From Thereva unica (taxonomy: Eukaryota; Arthropoda; Insecta; Diptera; Therevidae), in assembly GCA_949987705.1 (NCBI GenBank), contig OX465282.1, forward strand, positions 81,766,070 to 81,830,069: a DNA stretch of 64,000 bases, given 5' to 3'. The notes under the pieces are model-generated. The model worked only from the letters and a program-made list of their open reading frames with translations, was not told the origin of the DNA and did not search any database. The translations under genes and the position numbers were made by a program. Positions 10,088 through 20,956 of the stretch are shown piece by piece (position 1 is the first letter of the stretch; each line of letters opens with the position of its first letter).

Positions 10088-10421
10088 CTGAAAGTGCCGG
10101 CCAGAAAAAAAGCGTAATAAAATTTAAAACAGGTTTGGACTTGTTGTGCATTGTGACGCTTTGTCTGTGCGGCGCGTAGAGTATCAATGATGAAAATACT
10201 TAATACAGAATAGGAGAATACAGAGAAGGACATACACAGTATGAATAATTAAATATCAAATGTATGAAAATAACAACATCATAATAACATTTTTATTGTA
10301 TTTTAAAAGTATATAACACCGTAACCAAAAGGCGCACAGATTTGGTGCCGTAGTCAAAAATTATAGGAATTGGGTGTTCTATCCGGATATTACACATTTT
10401 TATCCTGGCCGGCACTTTCAG
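10088..10421. mobile_element. 334-bp MITE, TIR CTGAAAGTGCCGGCCAG
   Basis: A 17-bp terminal inverted repeat is exact at both ends. The flanks TTTTTGGGCCAA and TTTTTGGTCCAA are near-identical direct repeats, but offset from the TIRs, so the target duplication is uncertain. There is no coding capacity and the superfamily is unknown. Confidence 0.7.
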
Positions 10422-10505
10422 TTTTTGGTCCAAAATGGGGAGATTACCTGGTTTTGTATATTTCATTCCGGGAAATATTTTTTGGAGATTTCTTAGTCAC
10501 GCTAT

Positions 10506-10840
10506 GTAACTTTTTACTTTCCTGGAGCAGCCCTAAGGCATTAACTTCTATGTAGCAGCTATACAAGAGTTAACTGCGAATAATATAATGGAGAGGCTCA
10601 AAAGCTTAACTCCTGGTTTTCTTAGAGAAGTTTTCGCTTTGCACTCAAAAGTCTATTTATCAACGACATCTATTCTATTCTATTCTAAGTATAATTGTCA
10701 TTATTTCCACTGTAGTGTAACCTATTTACATTTTTACTCTATTGCAACATTCGGTCTGCATTATTTGTTTAAAAAAACACGAGCGATTTATATCTCCGAA
10801 CCACGGACAGAGCAAAAAAAAAATAAATAAAATTGGATTT
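10506..10840. repeat. Diverged M3-family LTR remnant
   Basis: Sequence from TGTAACTTTTT through CCTGGAGCAGCC, AAGGCATTAACTTCTA and GTAACCTATTTAC follows the order of the M3 LTR (54402-54884) with many substitutions and small gaps. The far end is not defined. No internal region is attached, so it is probably a solo or decayed LTR. Confidence 0.6.
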
Positions 10841-10844
10841 ACCC

Positions 10845-11106
10845 TTTAATAGAAATTTTTTATTTTAAATTTATCAATGCTACCTAATTAATACAACAAT
10901 TAATCAAACAAGAATTTTTAACAAAAATACTAATATTCGAAATTGAAATAAGTCAACTTTGCTATACGAACGCCAGCACAAGAGTGTCCAGCCAAATTAT
11001 TGTTATGTTTTTTGGTTCTCCGCACGCAGAAATGAAACTCGACACTTCGAGTTCTTAATTTCCACTCACTGAGGCATCGACACTGTTAACTACAATAACT
11101 GTATCC
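10845..11106 (-). repeat. Possible 3' LTR of the 11-13 kb errantivirus remnant
   Basis: Directly downstream (in minus orientation) of the env anchor region. The minus strand begins AGTTATTGTAGTTAAC, compatible with the AGT start of errantivirus LTRs. No second copy is present for comparison. Confidence 0.3.
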
Positions 11107-11272
11107 CTTCTTCTTCTTCTTTGCTCCGTTAGCTCACGTTCCGAGCTATACGCCCCCGCAATGGATACGCTGCTGTCGGTGCCGCTTTAAAAAAAAGCGG
11201 TTGAGTTTCTTCTGGTCAATTCGGCAGGTCGACCACCCTCCTCCATTCACACCCTGGACTTGGGCGAAGTTA
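11107..11272 (-). mobile_element. Mini-RTE: internally deleted RTE LINE with both ends
   Basis: In minus orientation it starts AACTTCGCCCAAGTCCAGGG, then AGGAGGGTGGTCGACCTGCCGA, matching the 5' end of the RTE at 31936. It jumps via an A-rich joint to AGCGGCACCGACAGCAGCG and ends GCAAAGAAGAAGAAGG, matching the RTE 3' end (35100-35200). Roughly 3.1 kb between is absent. Flanking ATCCAGTT and ATACAGTT may be an imperfect target duplication. It has no coding potential and would depend on RTE enzymes in trans. Confidence 0.8.
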
Positions 11273-12900
11273 ACTGGATGCCTATTGGTGGTAATGCATA
11301 GAACTGCTAGACCGATTACTATTATGATTGTAATGGTCGACATGCCCGAGAGCAAGGAGTATCGGTGAACTTTGAGCTCTCAATCTTGGTTGACTATCTT
11401 CCTTGACTCCTCCATCTGATCAGCTTCCTTCTGCGCTAAAATCTCTCTGTGGTTTTCAGGTATCACTCCTCTGGACCTTCGCGACCTCTGCTAAATTTCT
11501 TTTTAATAACTCATGTCGACCAAAGTGGTTTGTAATCCAGTCCGGTATTCTCCGATCGTTCATAGGGAATGTTGATTTTTTTTGCTGGTGACCTCACATG
11601 GTTGAATTCCTACATCTTTTAAACTCAAGTTGAACTGTGATTTCCGGCAATTTAAGTTGAATGTGGGGGTATCATTTATGCTATATAGCCATTGATTGCT
11701 GGCTACCATTTTTATGATCACCCTTCCCGATGCCGGGATTGCTGTATACTTACAGTTTGCTTCGGTGGTTTTGGAATGTTGTAACAATTCCACTCCGCAT
11801 TCTGTACTGCTTGCCGTTAATATAGGGTTATCATGCTAGCATATTGCTATCGATGACGTTGAGTTAACAAGAAGTTTTATACATTTGTTGTATTCTTCAT
11901 GAGTTAGCATTACGTAAGTCTCGTAGCCTCGGCAATATATTCGTTGCGGAGTTGTACCATTAAATCCCAGTTCTCGTCCATCTTGAATGGAAACGTGTAT
12001 ATCTTTTGAACATTGTATTGGACGGCGTCAGGAAGTGGTACTATCACTTTGACGAATAAGCTCTGTCCGTCTATGTACACAGATACTCGGGCTGCCTGGT
12101 GCAGAGGAAAGGAATCCTGAAAGATTGGGTTCTTTCTGTTTTCGGCTGGTAGCTTCTGCAAAATTGCTGCTATATTGTCCGCATTTATCAGGAACCGGTG
12201 TAGCTTGCTCTGATATAGATCGCTCGGTATGGAAAGTGCTAGTGCTTGTGGATTTTGTTGATGACTGCAACTAACTCGTACACCTTGTTTTTCATTTTCA
12301 AGGCGCTAGTCTCTATATTTGCACTTTGAGGGTAGTCGTAGAATGCTTTTTGTAGTTCCTTTAAGTTTCCTGCAACAAGATCCATGTCCAATGTTAAATT
12401 TTTAATTTGGCTATTGGGCTAGTGTGTCGAAATTGGAATTCATGACTGTGATTTGGTGCTTCAGTAGGTTGCAAGTTTCATTGTCTTGCTTGCCCAAATT
12501 GTCGAGCTGGGCGTACACTGCGTCTTTGTTGTCCATGGTACCGAATACCCATTTTATGAAGTTTCCTCCGAATTCCACAGCTCTTCTTGACTTGCGTGGG
12601 GTTAGCATGTGTGTGACACGTACATTATTATTTCGCAATATTTTCGAAATTCCGTTGGTTTCTTTGACTAGGATTTGACAGGCTTTCTGGAAAACGTAGC
12701 CTTATATCATCGTACATAGCTCTTGCAATTTCCTGTCTTAATTGTCTGCGATGTGTCCTGGAACAAGTGTGCCTTCCTAACGCTCTCGACACTGCTGGCG
12801 AGTTCTTCAGTTGGACTTCCTCATATAATGCAGAATCTCCGCTGACTGCTTGTATAAAGAAAGTCTTTATTCCTAACCTAATTATATTTTAACAATTCAT
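11273..12900 (-). pseudogene. Errantivirus env (F-type fusion glycoprotein) pseudogene
   Basis: Several minus-strand frames (12638-12411, 12161-11910, 11793-11560, 11355-11273) together cover an env-like protein. A furin-like RKSRR site near 12590 is followed by a hydrophobic G/F-rich fusion-peptide-like stretch, and a membrane anchor is encoded near 11355-11290. This layout (surface part, basic cleavage site, fusion peptide, ectodomain, anchor) is known for errantivirus/baculovirus F-type Env. At least four frame breaks and the mini-RTE insertion in the anchor region make it non-functional. Upstream integrase is not seen; the copy is truncated near 12.9 kb. Confidence 0.75.
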
Positions 12901-13017
12901 TTTTCTTAGATTAATAGTTATTTATTATATTTGTGAAAAAGTTTAAGGCTGTTATTATGGATTTTGACAATTTTATTAATTTATCTTATAGTAGACGTTG
13001 TAGGCCTGTAAACCTTT

Positions 13018-13246
13018 AATAAAAAGGGAGAATTGTCTCAAAAGGGAGAATTGCCACTTTCTTCATAACCCCTTCGACTTGGGTATCAAATGAAAGGGTA
13101 TGATAATTAGAATACAATCAGCAATATCGTATACTCAATATACCGTCTCAAGAGGGGGATTACCACTTTCTTCGAAACATACCAAATCAATTCTTTTTAT
13201 TGGCTGTTATTGGCTTATGAGTGCAGCGAGGCGCAGCTAGTTATTT
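13018..13246 (-). mobile_element. Second Helentron-like copy, inverted, short array
   Basis: Reverse-complement reads AACTAGCTGCGCC...GCTGCACTCATAAG, then repeat units with GAAGAAAGTGG and CTTGAGACGGTATATTGAG, the same order as the copy starting at 8864 but with fewer units. It abuts the start of the env pseudogene region. Confidence 0.6.
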
Positions 13247-14558
13247 TATAATTTCAATTTTCATAAATTATTTCCTCCTCATTGAATTTCTTCGAATTTT
13301 GTCTGGAATATTGCTGATGGATTTTCGTTCGTTATTTTCATTTATTGCAGTATTGCAATAATTTGGTGGCGCGTGAAAGTTTGGGGGTTCTAGTGTGAGT
13401 AAATGTGAGAAATGGGCGCATGCATGGTGGAGGTCATCATGTTAAGGCGGAAGCCGTAACTCGCGCAACAAATTTTACAGCATAAGGAAATTTCAGTCAA
13501 ACGAAAGAATATCTAAATTATGGGAAGAATTAAGGGCTAATCACCAATGAACTCGTGCTTGCAAGAAACAGACACAGAAAAAATAATTTTCTTTTTTTGA
13601 AAAATAGCAATACCAGTAAAGTAAAACAAAAAGTCTAAGCGAATATAAAAAAAATATATCATTGTAAGGACTTATATACTATTGTAAGGACTAGTTAGTA
13701 ATGCTAGTAACTAAAAAAACTCACAATTCCACACCATAAAATAATCTCAAAAAAGAGAGAAGAGAATGAATAAAGAAAAATGTACATATGTATCTATACA
13801 AAAAATTAGAGATGCGCCGAATATGCTCCCATCATACTGGCCTCCAACCAATCTTCTAAAGTCCCTATTTTGGGCTAAGATAATAAATTTTTAACTCGAA
13901 ATAAGTCAGCACTTATGTCCACATTTTTAAAAGCTAAAAACTGAAAACATAAAAAAACAGCATCTCATCGTTTCCCTAAAATTATAAAAGGTTACAGCAT
14001 CTCATCTTTCCAATAAATTCCATCCCTAGAAATATAAGTAAAAGATTCTACACCCTTAAGTACCTACACTTTCACCCGAGAACCAATAAATTAAAACAAC
14101 GGTCAATGCCATTGTTTACATTTTCCTTAGTTGGCAGAATTCGCCATAAATTTCAAAATACCCTTTCCCGTCACCTAAGCGAGTATCTTGGGTAATTAAC
14201 CGACGCAAAGCCATGTGTGGAATAACAAAAAAAAAACCATATGAGGAAAGCATATAACCCATATTTTGATCGTGTACGATCACCCCCGCACAGTGGTCCC
14301 GCGCTCTAAGAAGGGCGGTCATATAAAGTAGATCTAAGAATTACCCTTGATATTGTGTGCTAACCTAAATAAAAGTGAATTTTGATGACAGATGAGGTAA
14401 TTTACAACTAAAAGACAGTATATTTTTTATAAACAGACATTTTTATTCGTATAAAAAAGAATATAAAAATAAAAAATGTGAAAGGATGAAAAAGTTACTA
14501 CTAAATACTATATAATAAATGCAAAATTTCAACTTATACATAGATTTTATTTATTTAT
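13247..14558. other. Stretch without recognised genes
   Basis: AT-rich sequence with no coding region that I can support. CACAGTGGTCCCGCGC at 14289 resembles a Transib-type terminus and could be the 3' end of the transposase element that follows; no matching inverse end was found. Confidence 0.4.
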
Positions 14559-14559
14559 T

Positions 14560-16067
14560 TTAACTTATGTATATATCTAACATATGCAACACCTCTCTAG
14601 ATAATACAGATATCTTTTTACATGGCAGTTTTCGCAAACTTGATATAAAAGGATCAGAATTTAATAGAAGTCTGTGCAAAAGGTGGGTGTTCGTCAAAAC
14701 TCGTGACATTTTACGAGTATTCTCTCGTCTAAACAATTTAATATTCTTATTGGATGACTCTGCAGCTTCTTCAGAGAGCTCACCTATTGAAAAAAGGGCA
14801 AAGTCAATCACCTCAGACCCGCGAATCAAAACTTTATGCACAGAAGCTGGTAAATTATACCAAGGATACTTTAACAAGCTTCTCAGCAGTTTGTAGAGCG
14901 TATTCTTTAAATTTATTCGTATTAATTTTGTAATCTGATGAAAAACATTGCAAGAAGTGACAACATCTTTCGATCAGTTCCTTATCAATCCCTGTAATTT
15001 CAGCTGAAATTGCAAAGTTTTGAAGAAATTTACACGCCATATTACCATCATTAAAGGTGCCACTTCATCCCTGATTTGGCTTGTGAGGTAAGCTTCTTCT
15101 TGCACAGAAAGCTCTTTTGTTTCTTTGAAAAATTGGATTCGAATGGGTCTACAAAATCTCGTGGATGAAGGGCGAGGATTTTTCCATATTAATCGATCAG
15201 GATCTGAGGTGTTTGATTTACAAACTAACTGTAGAGGAACATATGAAGTAACAAATAAATTTCCATCCTCGATACTTGAATCCGAAAAACTTTGTTTATA
15301 TCCACTTTGTCCCGTGCTACCGTCAAAGCCCCACTTACCTATTAATAAAAAATCTTCACTAGAATTTGGAGAGGCTGCACTTCTTTTTGGGATTCAAGTA
15401 TCCGAATAGTCATATGATCTAACAAAGATTGTATTTTAACTTTGGCCGATGATCCTGTTATCCGTTCGTCACAAGGATAACACCGCTTTTTCGAATCCAG
15501 TACCTACTTTTTGATATAAAGGCAAGACATTTTGAATTTTAGAGCGAATGAATTTTTTGAATAATAAATACTGATGTTTTGTTAACTTGGCATCTACAAT
15601 AAAAGACAAAACCTCTTCGGTATTGAATTGTGAAAAAGTGGACCTTTCGGATTTATTTATTAACGCTTTAACTGCAGAGCCATCTACCTGAGATAAGCTA
15701 GTCAACCTGCGACGCTGCTGCAATCTGCAAAGTCTTTTCTGTACCGGTTTGCAGCACTACTACTGCCATTACTAGTGCATGGCATTGTATCAGTATTTTC
15801 AACAGGCTGCTTACCCCGTCAGCTGCACTTTTCTACAACATTGAGCCAGTCGCGATTCTTTTCGACAATCTTCAATTTTGATCGTTTAGCCTCCTTCCAA
15901 AATATAGATATCCTGGTGCAAATGAATTTCACACTGTTCAGCAGACTGTCGGAATCCACATTCTCGAAGTCCGGAATAGATTTTATCAACTCATGAAAGA
16001 CTCTCTGAATCTTATGTGTTTTCGATATGCTCCCCTTTATCGAGATCCAAACGTCCAATAAATGCAT
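14560..16067 (-). pseudogene. RAG1/Transib-like transposase, internally deleted
   Basis: Reading on the minus strand from 16067: an N-terminal block (IFWKEAKRSKLKI), a block with TKHQYLLFKKF (about 15570), then KWGFDGSTGQSGYKQ (first catalytic-type Asp at 15322-15324), KNPRPSSTRFCRPI, NDGN (about 15050), SAEITGIDKELIERC, YPWYNLPASVHKVLIRG and GELSEEAAESSNK..FR..N.R, which corresponds to the GxxSEExxExxNK segment holding the last acidic residue in RAG1-like proteins. The region expected between CRPI and NDGN, with the second Asp and Cys pair, is missing at about 15055. Several frame breaks exist. Assignment comes from motif order recalled from the family and needs a search. Confidence 0.6.
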
Positions 16068-17116
16068 TCGAGTAAATGTGCATTTATAAGAAGTATCTGG
16101 AAAAAATAAAAATATTTTTTAAATTAAAAAATCATTTGCAACATGTTCGTGGCGCTTAGGAGACTTTCGACGTACGGGTGCTACGTGTTACCTACAAGAG
16201 CTCAGAGCACTTTCGGGCACCTAGATTAGCTTTGATTAAAAACTTGAAACATTAAAGAACATATCGACGCAAAATACATGTCTAAAAAATTTTAAGAACT
16301 TAGTTAAAAGTTTACATAAAACTAGTGGGATGTTGTGCCTAGAGACTACCCACTAATTACGCTTTTTTCATGGTATTCTTTCTGTTGAATAACACTTCAG
16401 ACTGGATGACAATATATTAAGTGGAGATTGATCCGCACTCACTTCCAACCCGCCGGATCTGGGAATCGAGGCCAATAACTCGAATGTGTCAAATTGAAAA
16501 AAAAGCACATCACACATGTAAACACTATATAAAACGAATCTAAACATTTTTCTTTGGATTGGAGGCAAATCTAATGTGATGCACTTTGCACAACAGAATT
16601 AGGTGTATTATTTTACTTAAACATACATGTATTATTGTTAAAAATTCGGCTTACCGCACCTTTTGTATTAATTTACACTTCAATGTAACTTTTTTTTTAT
16701 TTTTAAAAAAAAATCACGCACGCACTTCACTTTTCTTTAAATGTAGAGCATCTACTGAAAAACATAGGCACCTGTTTATCCATAGCATATATGCACGTGC
16801 CGGCACACAAGTACCCTCACCTCGCAATGAGACCAACACCAATAATTACCCGCCAAAAATTTGAAAGAATTGATATATTTGAATTGCACCCCATCTATGA
16901 CAAAGAATAGTGAACAATGGCAATATTACATTACTCTTCGTTTTACATGATTATCAATTTCCATAAAATATACAAAATACATTTCATAAATAATAGAAAA
17001 TCTGTTGTCATAATTCAGTTGTTTACTTTCTTCGAAACTTTATACATATCTAGCATTGGAATACCTTTTTACGTAAGCATGAATAAATATGTTTATTGCC
17101 ACATTCCTACAAGTTA
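16068..17116. other. Stretch without recognised genes
   Basis: AT-rich; short ORFs in several frames show no domain. It may include the 5' part of the RAG1-like element. Confidence 0.4.
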
Positions 17117-17200
17117 GTGTTTGGAGTAATGGGAAGGCGCTAGATCGGGGTGCGAAAGGACCAGGGTTCGATTCTTGGTGATGGTGGCGTACTCTTTTTT
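17117..17200 (+). repeat. tRNA-like sequence, SINE head or pseudo-tRNA
   Basis: Contains a good RNA polymerase III B box (GGGTTCGATTC) with a weak A-box-like GGGAAGGCGCTAG about 35 nt upstream, followed by a T-rich run. A full cloverleaf was not demonstrated, so it is not called as a functional tRNA. Confidence 0.4.
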
Positions 17201-17465
17201 AACCGACTTCCAAAAAAGAGGAGGTTACTCAATTCGACGTGTTATTTTGTAGTCCTGTTCATGCATAACTTTGTAATCCAATAACTTTTTTGCTTTTTTT
17301 GGTTCATTTGAAGGGGAAGTTTCCCACGGTGGTCCCGTTAAATTTTTTCGAAATTCTGATAACGGAGTTCGAAATTAGGCATAAAAACTGTTAAAATTAG
17401 TTCAACCTAAACATTTCATAGGCACCGAACAAATTACTTTATTGCTGCAAAACTGGAACAAGGTC
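17201..17465. repeat. Dispersed-repeat-like stretch (CCGACTTCCAAAA type)
   Basis: Starts TTAACCGACTTCCAAAAAAG, then GAGGAGGTTACTCAATTCGA, a sequence block I recall as common in dispersed repeats of several insects, especially moths. Family and boundaries are unknown. Confidence 0.3.
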
Positions 17466-17560
17466 GGTGGGAGAGTGCGTAGCACGTTAGATCCTCGATC
17501 CAGCGGCGCGTAGCGTTGCAGGTTCAAGCCCTCGTCGGGCAGATTGTTTTTTTTTCTCTT
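17466..17560 (+). repeat. Second tRNA-like sequence
   Basis: GTAGCACGTTAGATCC and GCAGGTTCAAGCCCTCG resemble A and B boxes at plausible spacing, followed by a T run (17547-17556) that could terminate pol III. No cloverleaf with matching acceptor stem was established. Confidence 0.35.
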
Positions 17561-17599
17561 TTTATTCTTTCTGAAATGATTTGCGCACTTATGTAAATT

Positions 17600-17864
17600 C
17601 ATCGTGGTAACCAATGAGAGGCCGCGATGAGTATTTTCGATTTCGATGTTCGTTTCTCTGCTAGGTAGGTGTGCACAGGTGTCGTGGCGAAGTGATCTGG
17701 ATCAGTTTGTAGTGCGTTGTTTCGAGGTGAGGCATTAATCTTATTATCAAGATGTAGGAAAGTGTTGTGTTTCCTTTGGCATTTATGGCATGAGGAGGTT
17801 TTTGGGCAGTGACTTGTAGTGTGTGTATTCCCAAAACAGTTGCAGCATAGACCCTTGCATTGGG
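17600..17864 (-). pseudogene. BEL/Pao Gag zinc-knuckle and pre-protease fragment
   Basis: The minus strand encodes CKGLCCNCFG, a short CPKTSSCHKC and HNTFLHLD, the zinc-knuckle region of BEL/Pao Gag, leading into a protease-proximal stretch that breaks off near 17600. It continues the fragment at 18189-18463 across a MITE. It is oriented opposite to the BEL element on the right and covers an overlapping part of the protein, so it is a separate copy. Confidence 0.7.
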
Positions 17865-18188
17865 CTGGCATACACGGATCGTAATATCAACACCAAAAAA
17901 CCGGTTTTTTATGATACTCTCGGCGTACATGGGTATTTATTTTACCGAGAGTAACTTTATTATCCCTACACGGAATATCTATGTGTGCACAACCCGACCG
18001 CGAATAACAAAGAGATATGTCAATATCAGACCCAAAGAAGAAGAAGATAAGAAGAAACATTTGTGCATGCGTTAGTTTTCACGCCAAAAATTGCTGTTCA
18101 AAAAGTTGCAACAACTTTCTCTCTTCCTTTTGCCCCTCTGTCCAGGAAATCGGTTTTTTAGTCTTGATGTTATGATGCGTGTATGCCA
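17865..18188. mobile_element. 324-bp MITE with about 45-bp imperfect TIRs (CCGGTTT type)
   Basis: Ends TGGCATACACGGATCGTAAT and the inverted ATTACGATCC-like counterpart on the right (TGGCATACACGCATCATAAC in reverse). Each arm ends internally at AAAACCG(G/A)TTT. It interrupts the BEL gag fragment. A partly similar AAAACCGGTTTT-bounded segment occurs at 45985-46240. Confidence 0.7.
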
Positions 18189-18463
18189 CCCCATTGAGTG
18201 TAATTAAGACGCTGGTTAGGGCTAATTTTTATAAATTGTGGGCATTCACGAAATATGTGAAATTTGTTGCAAGGGCACTTTACTGTAGATCCCTTGAATA
18301 TGTGGGATTGTTACTTGGTATGGTTGGGTTAAATGGACCTTGGTGCTGTCTGATTTACTGTCGAAATTGTTTTCGCGAGTAATATTTTTGCGCCCCCAAT
18401 ACATTCTAAGGTACGGAATCGTCTTTCAATGAAGTTCTTAAATTCGGTTATGGTGGGTAAAGC
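18189..18463 (-). pseudogene. BEL/Pao Gag capsid-end fragment
   Basis: The minus strand reads LPTITEFKNFIERRFRTLE, the conserved end of the BEL/Pao gag capsid region, then after stops CPCNKFHIFRECPQFIKISP, the first zinc-binding motif. At least two in-frame stops lie between. Confidence 0.7.
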
Positions 18464-19137
18464 CAGTGGTGTTGTCGAGCCGGAACGCTCCGGAACGTCG
18501 TTCCGGTACTTCCTTTTTGGACAGGAACGCGTTCCGGAACTAAAGATGATTTCTGATAACGAGAATTGGCTGACGTATTGAAAAACAAAAAATTAAAAAG
18601 AATTGCTGATTTTTTTTCTAATTTTTGACGAATTTTTATATGTATTATCATAGACAAATAAAAGGAAAGATGTTCCATTTCAAATAAGAAAGGTGTGTAC
18701 TTTCCTGATGAAAGAGCTTTCCTATTGCTGAGACAGCTGCACTATTAATTGAGAATATCCATTATTAACCATAAAGTATAATTTCCACTTCATATTTTTA
18801 AATTTGTTACTATTTTACATCTTGAAATCTTACAAAACGCAATAATTTTCATCTGAATCTTTACGAAAATTAAACATTTCCCAATCTGAAAAATAAACAT
18901 ATTGCGGAAATGCTTTTTGTAAATCAAAACGAAATCAAAATTCGCACAAAACAAACGGTTTTATTTACTTTTGCAAAGTAATAAAAACCGAAAAGTCTAA
19001 CCTGAAAAAACAAAATTGTTACTGCCTCCAAATGTGCAAATAATTTTTGTCATTCAAACATAAATCAAACAGCTGTGTTCTTATTCAAATAGATTCCCGT
19101 TCGCGTTCCGGTAAAAAAAAATAGCACAACACTACTG
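18464..19137. mobile_element. Non-autonomous hAT element, 674 bp
   Basis: Terminal inverted repeats are CAGTGGTGTTGTCGAG and CAGTAGTGTTGTGCTA, both of the CAGTGTTG-like hAT type, followed inside by CCGGAACGC on each arm. No transposase is encoded. The 8-bp flanks (GGTAAAGC and AATCACAC) do not match, so the expected hAT target duplication is missing, which suggests rearrangement of one flank. Confidence 0.75.
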
Positions 19138-20125
19138 AATCACACACACCTCAAACATACAAGCACATCTTGTGAGGCATGCAACAAATGATGCGAACAC
19201 AACACCAAATCAGCAATTTAACCAGCCAGCCTGTAGTGGTACCGAACCAAATGATGTCCAAGCCTTCTGCACTAGGGAGGTATCACGTGCATTGCTGTCG
19301 ACAGCCTTAGTACTGATAAAGGGAACAAACGGGAAACAACACACAATCAGATGTCTAGTGGATCCAGGATCAGAGTCATCTTTCCTAACCAAGAGCACCT
19401 GCAAACTACTAGGAGTACATTATAGTCCTGCTGACTGCAACATAATAGTCATGGGAGCAATTGCAACGGGAAGGTCTACAAAACAAACGAGGCTCACCCT
19501 ACAATCACGCGTTGTTAAGGACTTCCTAATAACAGAAACACTTTTGGTAGTCAACAAAATCACAGACGCCTTACCTAGGTTTACGATATCACTACAGGAA
19601 TGCAGCCACCTTCAGGATCTCGAACTAGCGGATCCAGAATTCTGGAAACCTGGCAACGTAGATATTTTACTTGGCATCAGCGCCTAGGCAAAAATTGTTC
19701 AAGAAGGTATACGTCGAGGATCAGGACTCAACCCAGTGGCAATCAACACCAGCTTTGGATGGATCGTTGGCGGAGATGTAACCCAAACGAAACAGTTTGA
19801 TTCACACAACTTTAGTATACAAGTAACAAATCAAGACCTCGGGAATCAACTTAAAAAATTTTGGGAGGAGGAGGAACTTCCCACAAGGCCAAACTTAACT
19901 CAAGACGAGCAAGAATGTTCTGACTATTTTACAGAAACACACAAGCGGTTAAAAAATGGGCAGTACGAAGTCAAGCTACCTTTCAAACAACGCAAGGAAC
20001 CCATCCTGGGCGATTCACGTGAATTAGCACTAAAAAGGCTATACTGTTTAGAAACGCGATTTAACAACAACCCAATCCTAAAGGAAGAATACGCAGCTTG
20101 TCTCAACGATTACATCCAATTATGA
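19138..20125 (+). pseudogene. BEL/Pao protease and pre-RT region
   Basis: From about 19172 the frame holds an aspartic protease with IRCLVDPGSESSFLT: Asp-Pro-Gly stands where the family has Asp-Ser-Gly, so the active site itself is altered. NVDILLGISA follows, then a stop and frame change, then AINTSFGWIVGGDV and RFNNNPILKEEYAACLNDYI, the standard lead-in to BEL reverse transcriptase. The element has no 5' LTR or capsid here, being cut by the hAT element. Confidence 0.8.
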
Positions 20126-20956
20126 CATATGACTGAAATACGACCTCCGACCAACAATGAACCAAACTACTACATTCCTCACCATGCGGTAATAAAAGAG
20201 AGCAGTACAACTAAATTAAGGGTGGTATTTGATGCGTCGGCCAAGACAACAAATGGTCAATCATTAAACGACTGGTTGTTACCTGGTCCAACGATACAGC
20301 CAAAACTATTTTGTACTCTATTGAAGTGGAGATAACACCAAATTGCTGTACACGCGGACATAGAGAAAATGTATAGGATGGTTCAAGTGGCACCAGAACA
20401 TCAGACATATCAGAGAATTCTTTGGCGGAACTCATCCTCACACAACGTACAAGATTACCAGCTAACTACAGCCACCTTCGGAACTACAGCAGCTCCATAC
20501 TTGGCAATACGTGCACTCAAACAACTCGCAATGGATGAGAGTCAAACCTTTCCACTCGCAGCGAAGGCAACCGAATGTGATTTTTATGTTGACGATTTGT
20601 TGACGGGTGCAGACAACGTGGACACAGCACTAAACTTGCAATCCCAATTAATTGCTATGTTGAAATCGGGTGGTTTCAATCTCAGGAAATGGAGCAGCAA
20701 CAATCCGAAAATTTTGGAACATCTGCCAACCGATTACAGGGAACATAAGGACATCGTAACATTTTCCGAAGCAGATTCCATTAAGACTCTAGGTGTACGC
20801 TGGCAACCATATTCTGATCAATTTTCATTCAACTACAAGGCCTTCAAGGAGCACAGCACCATAACCAAACGAACGATACTATCAGACGTAGCTTCCCTAT
20901 ACGACCCCCTAGGAATAATTCAGCCAGTGATTATCTTAGCTAAAATGATGATATAA
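20126..20956 (+). pseudogene. BEL/Pao reverse transcriptase
   Basis: Contains YYIPHHAVIKESSTTKLRVV, DIEKMYRMV, TFGTTAAPYLA and the catalytic FYVDDLLTG (YVDD), ending ASLYDPLGIIQPVI. The RT copies the RNA genome inside particles. In-frame stops at about 20126 and 20333 and at 20954 break the polyprotein. Confidence 0.85.

Noticed and set aside
17117..17560. Functional tRNA genes
   Set aside because: B boxes are good but I could not fold a cloverleaf with a paired acceptor stem; T runs and repeat context favour SINE or pseudo-tRNA.
18448..18678. Minus-strand 76-aa ORF with CCGGAACG-derived residues
   Set aside because: Lies in the hAT terminal region; it is a by-product of the inverted repeat.
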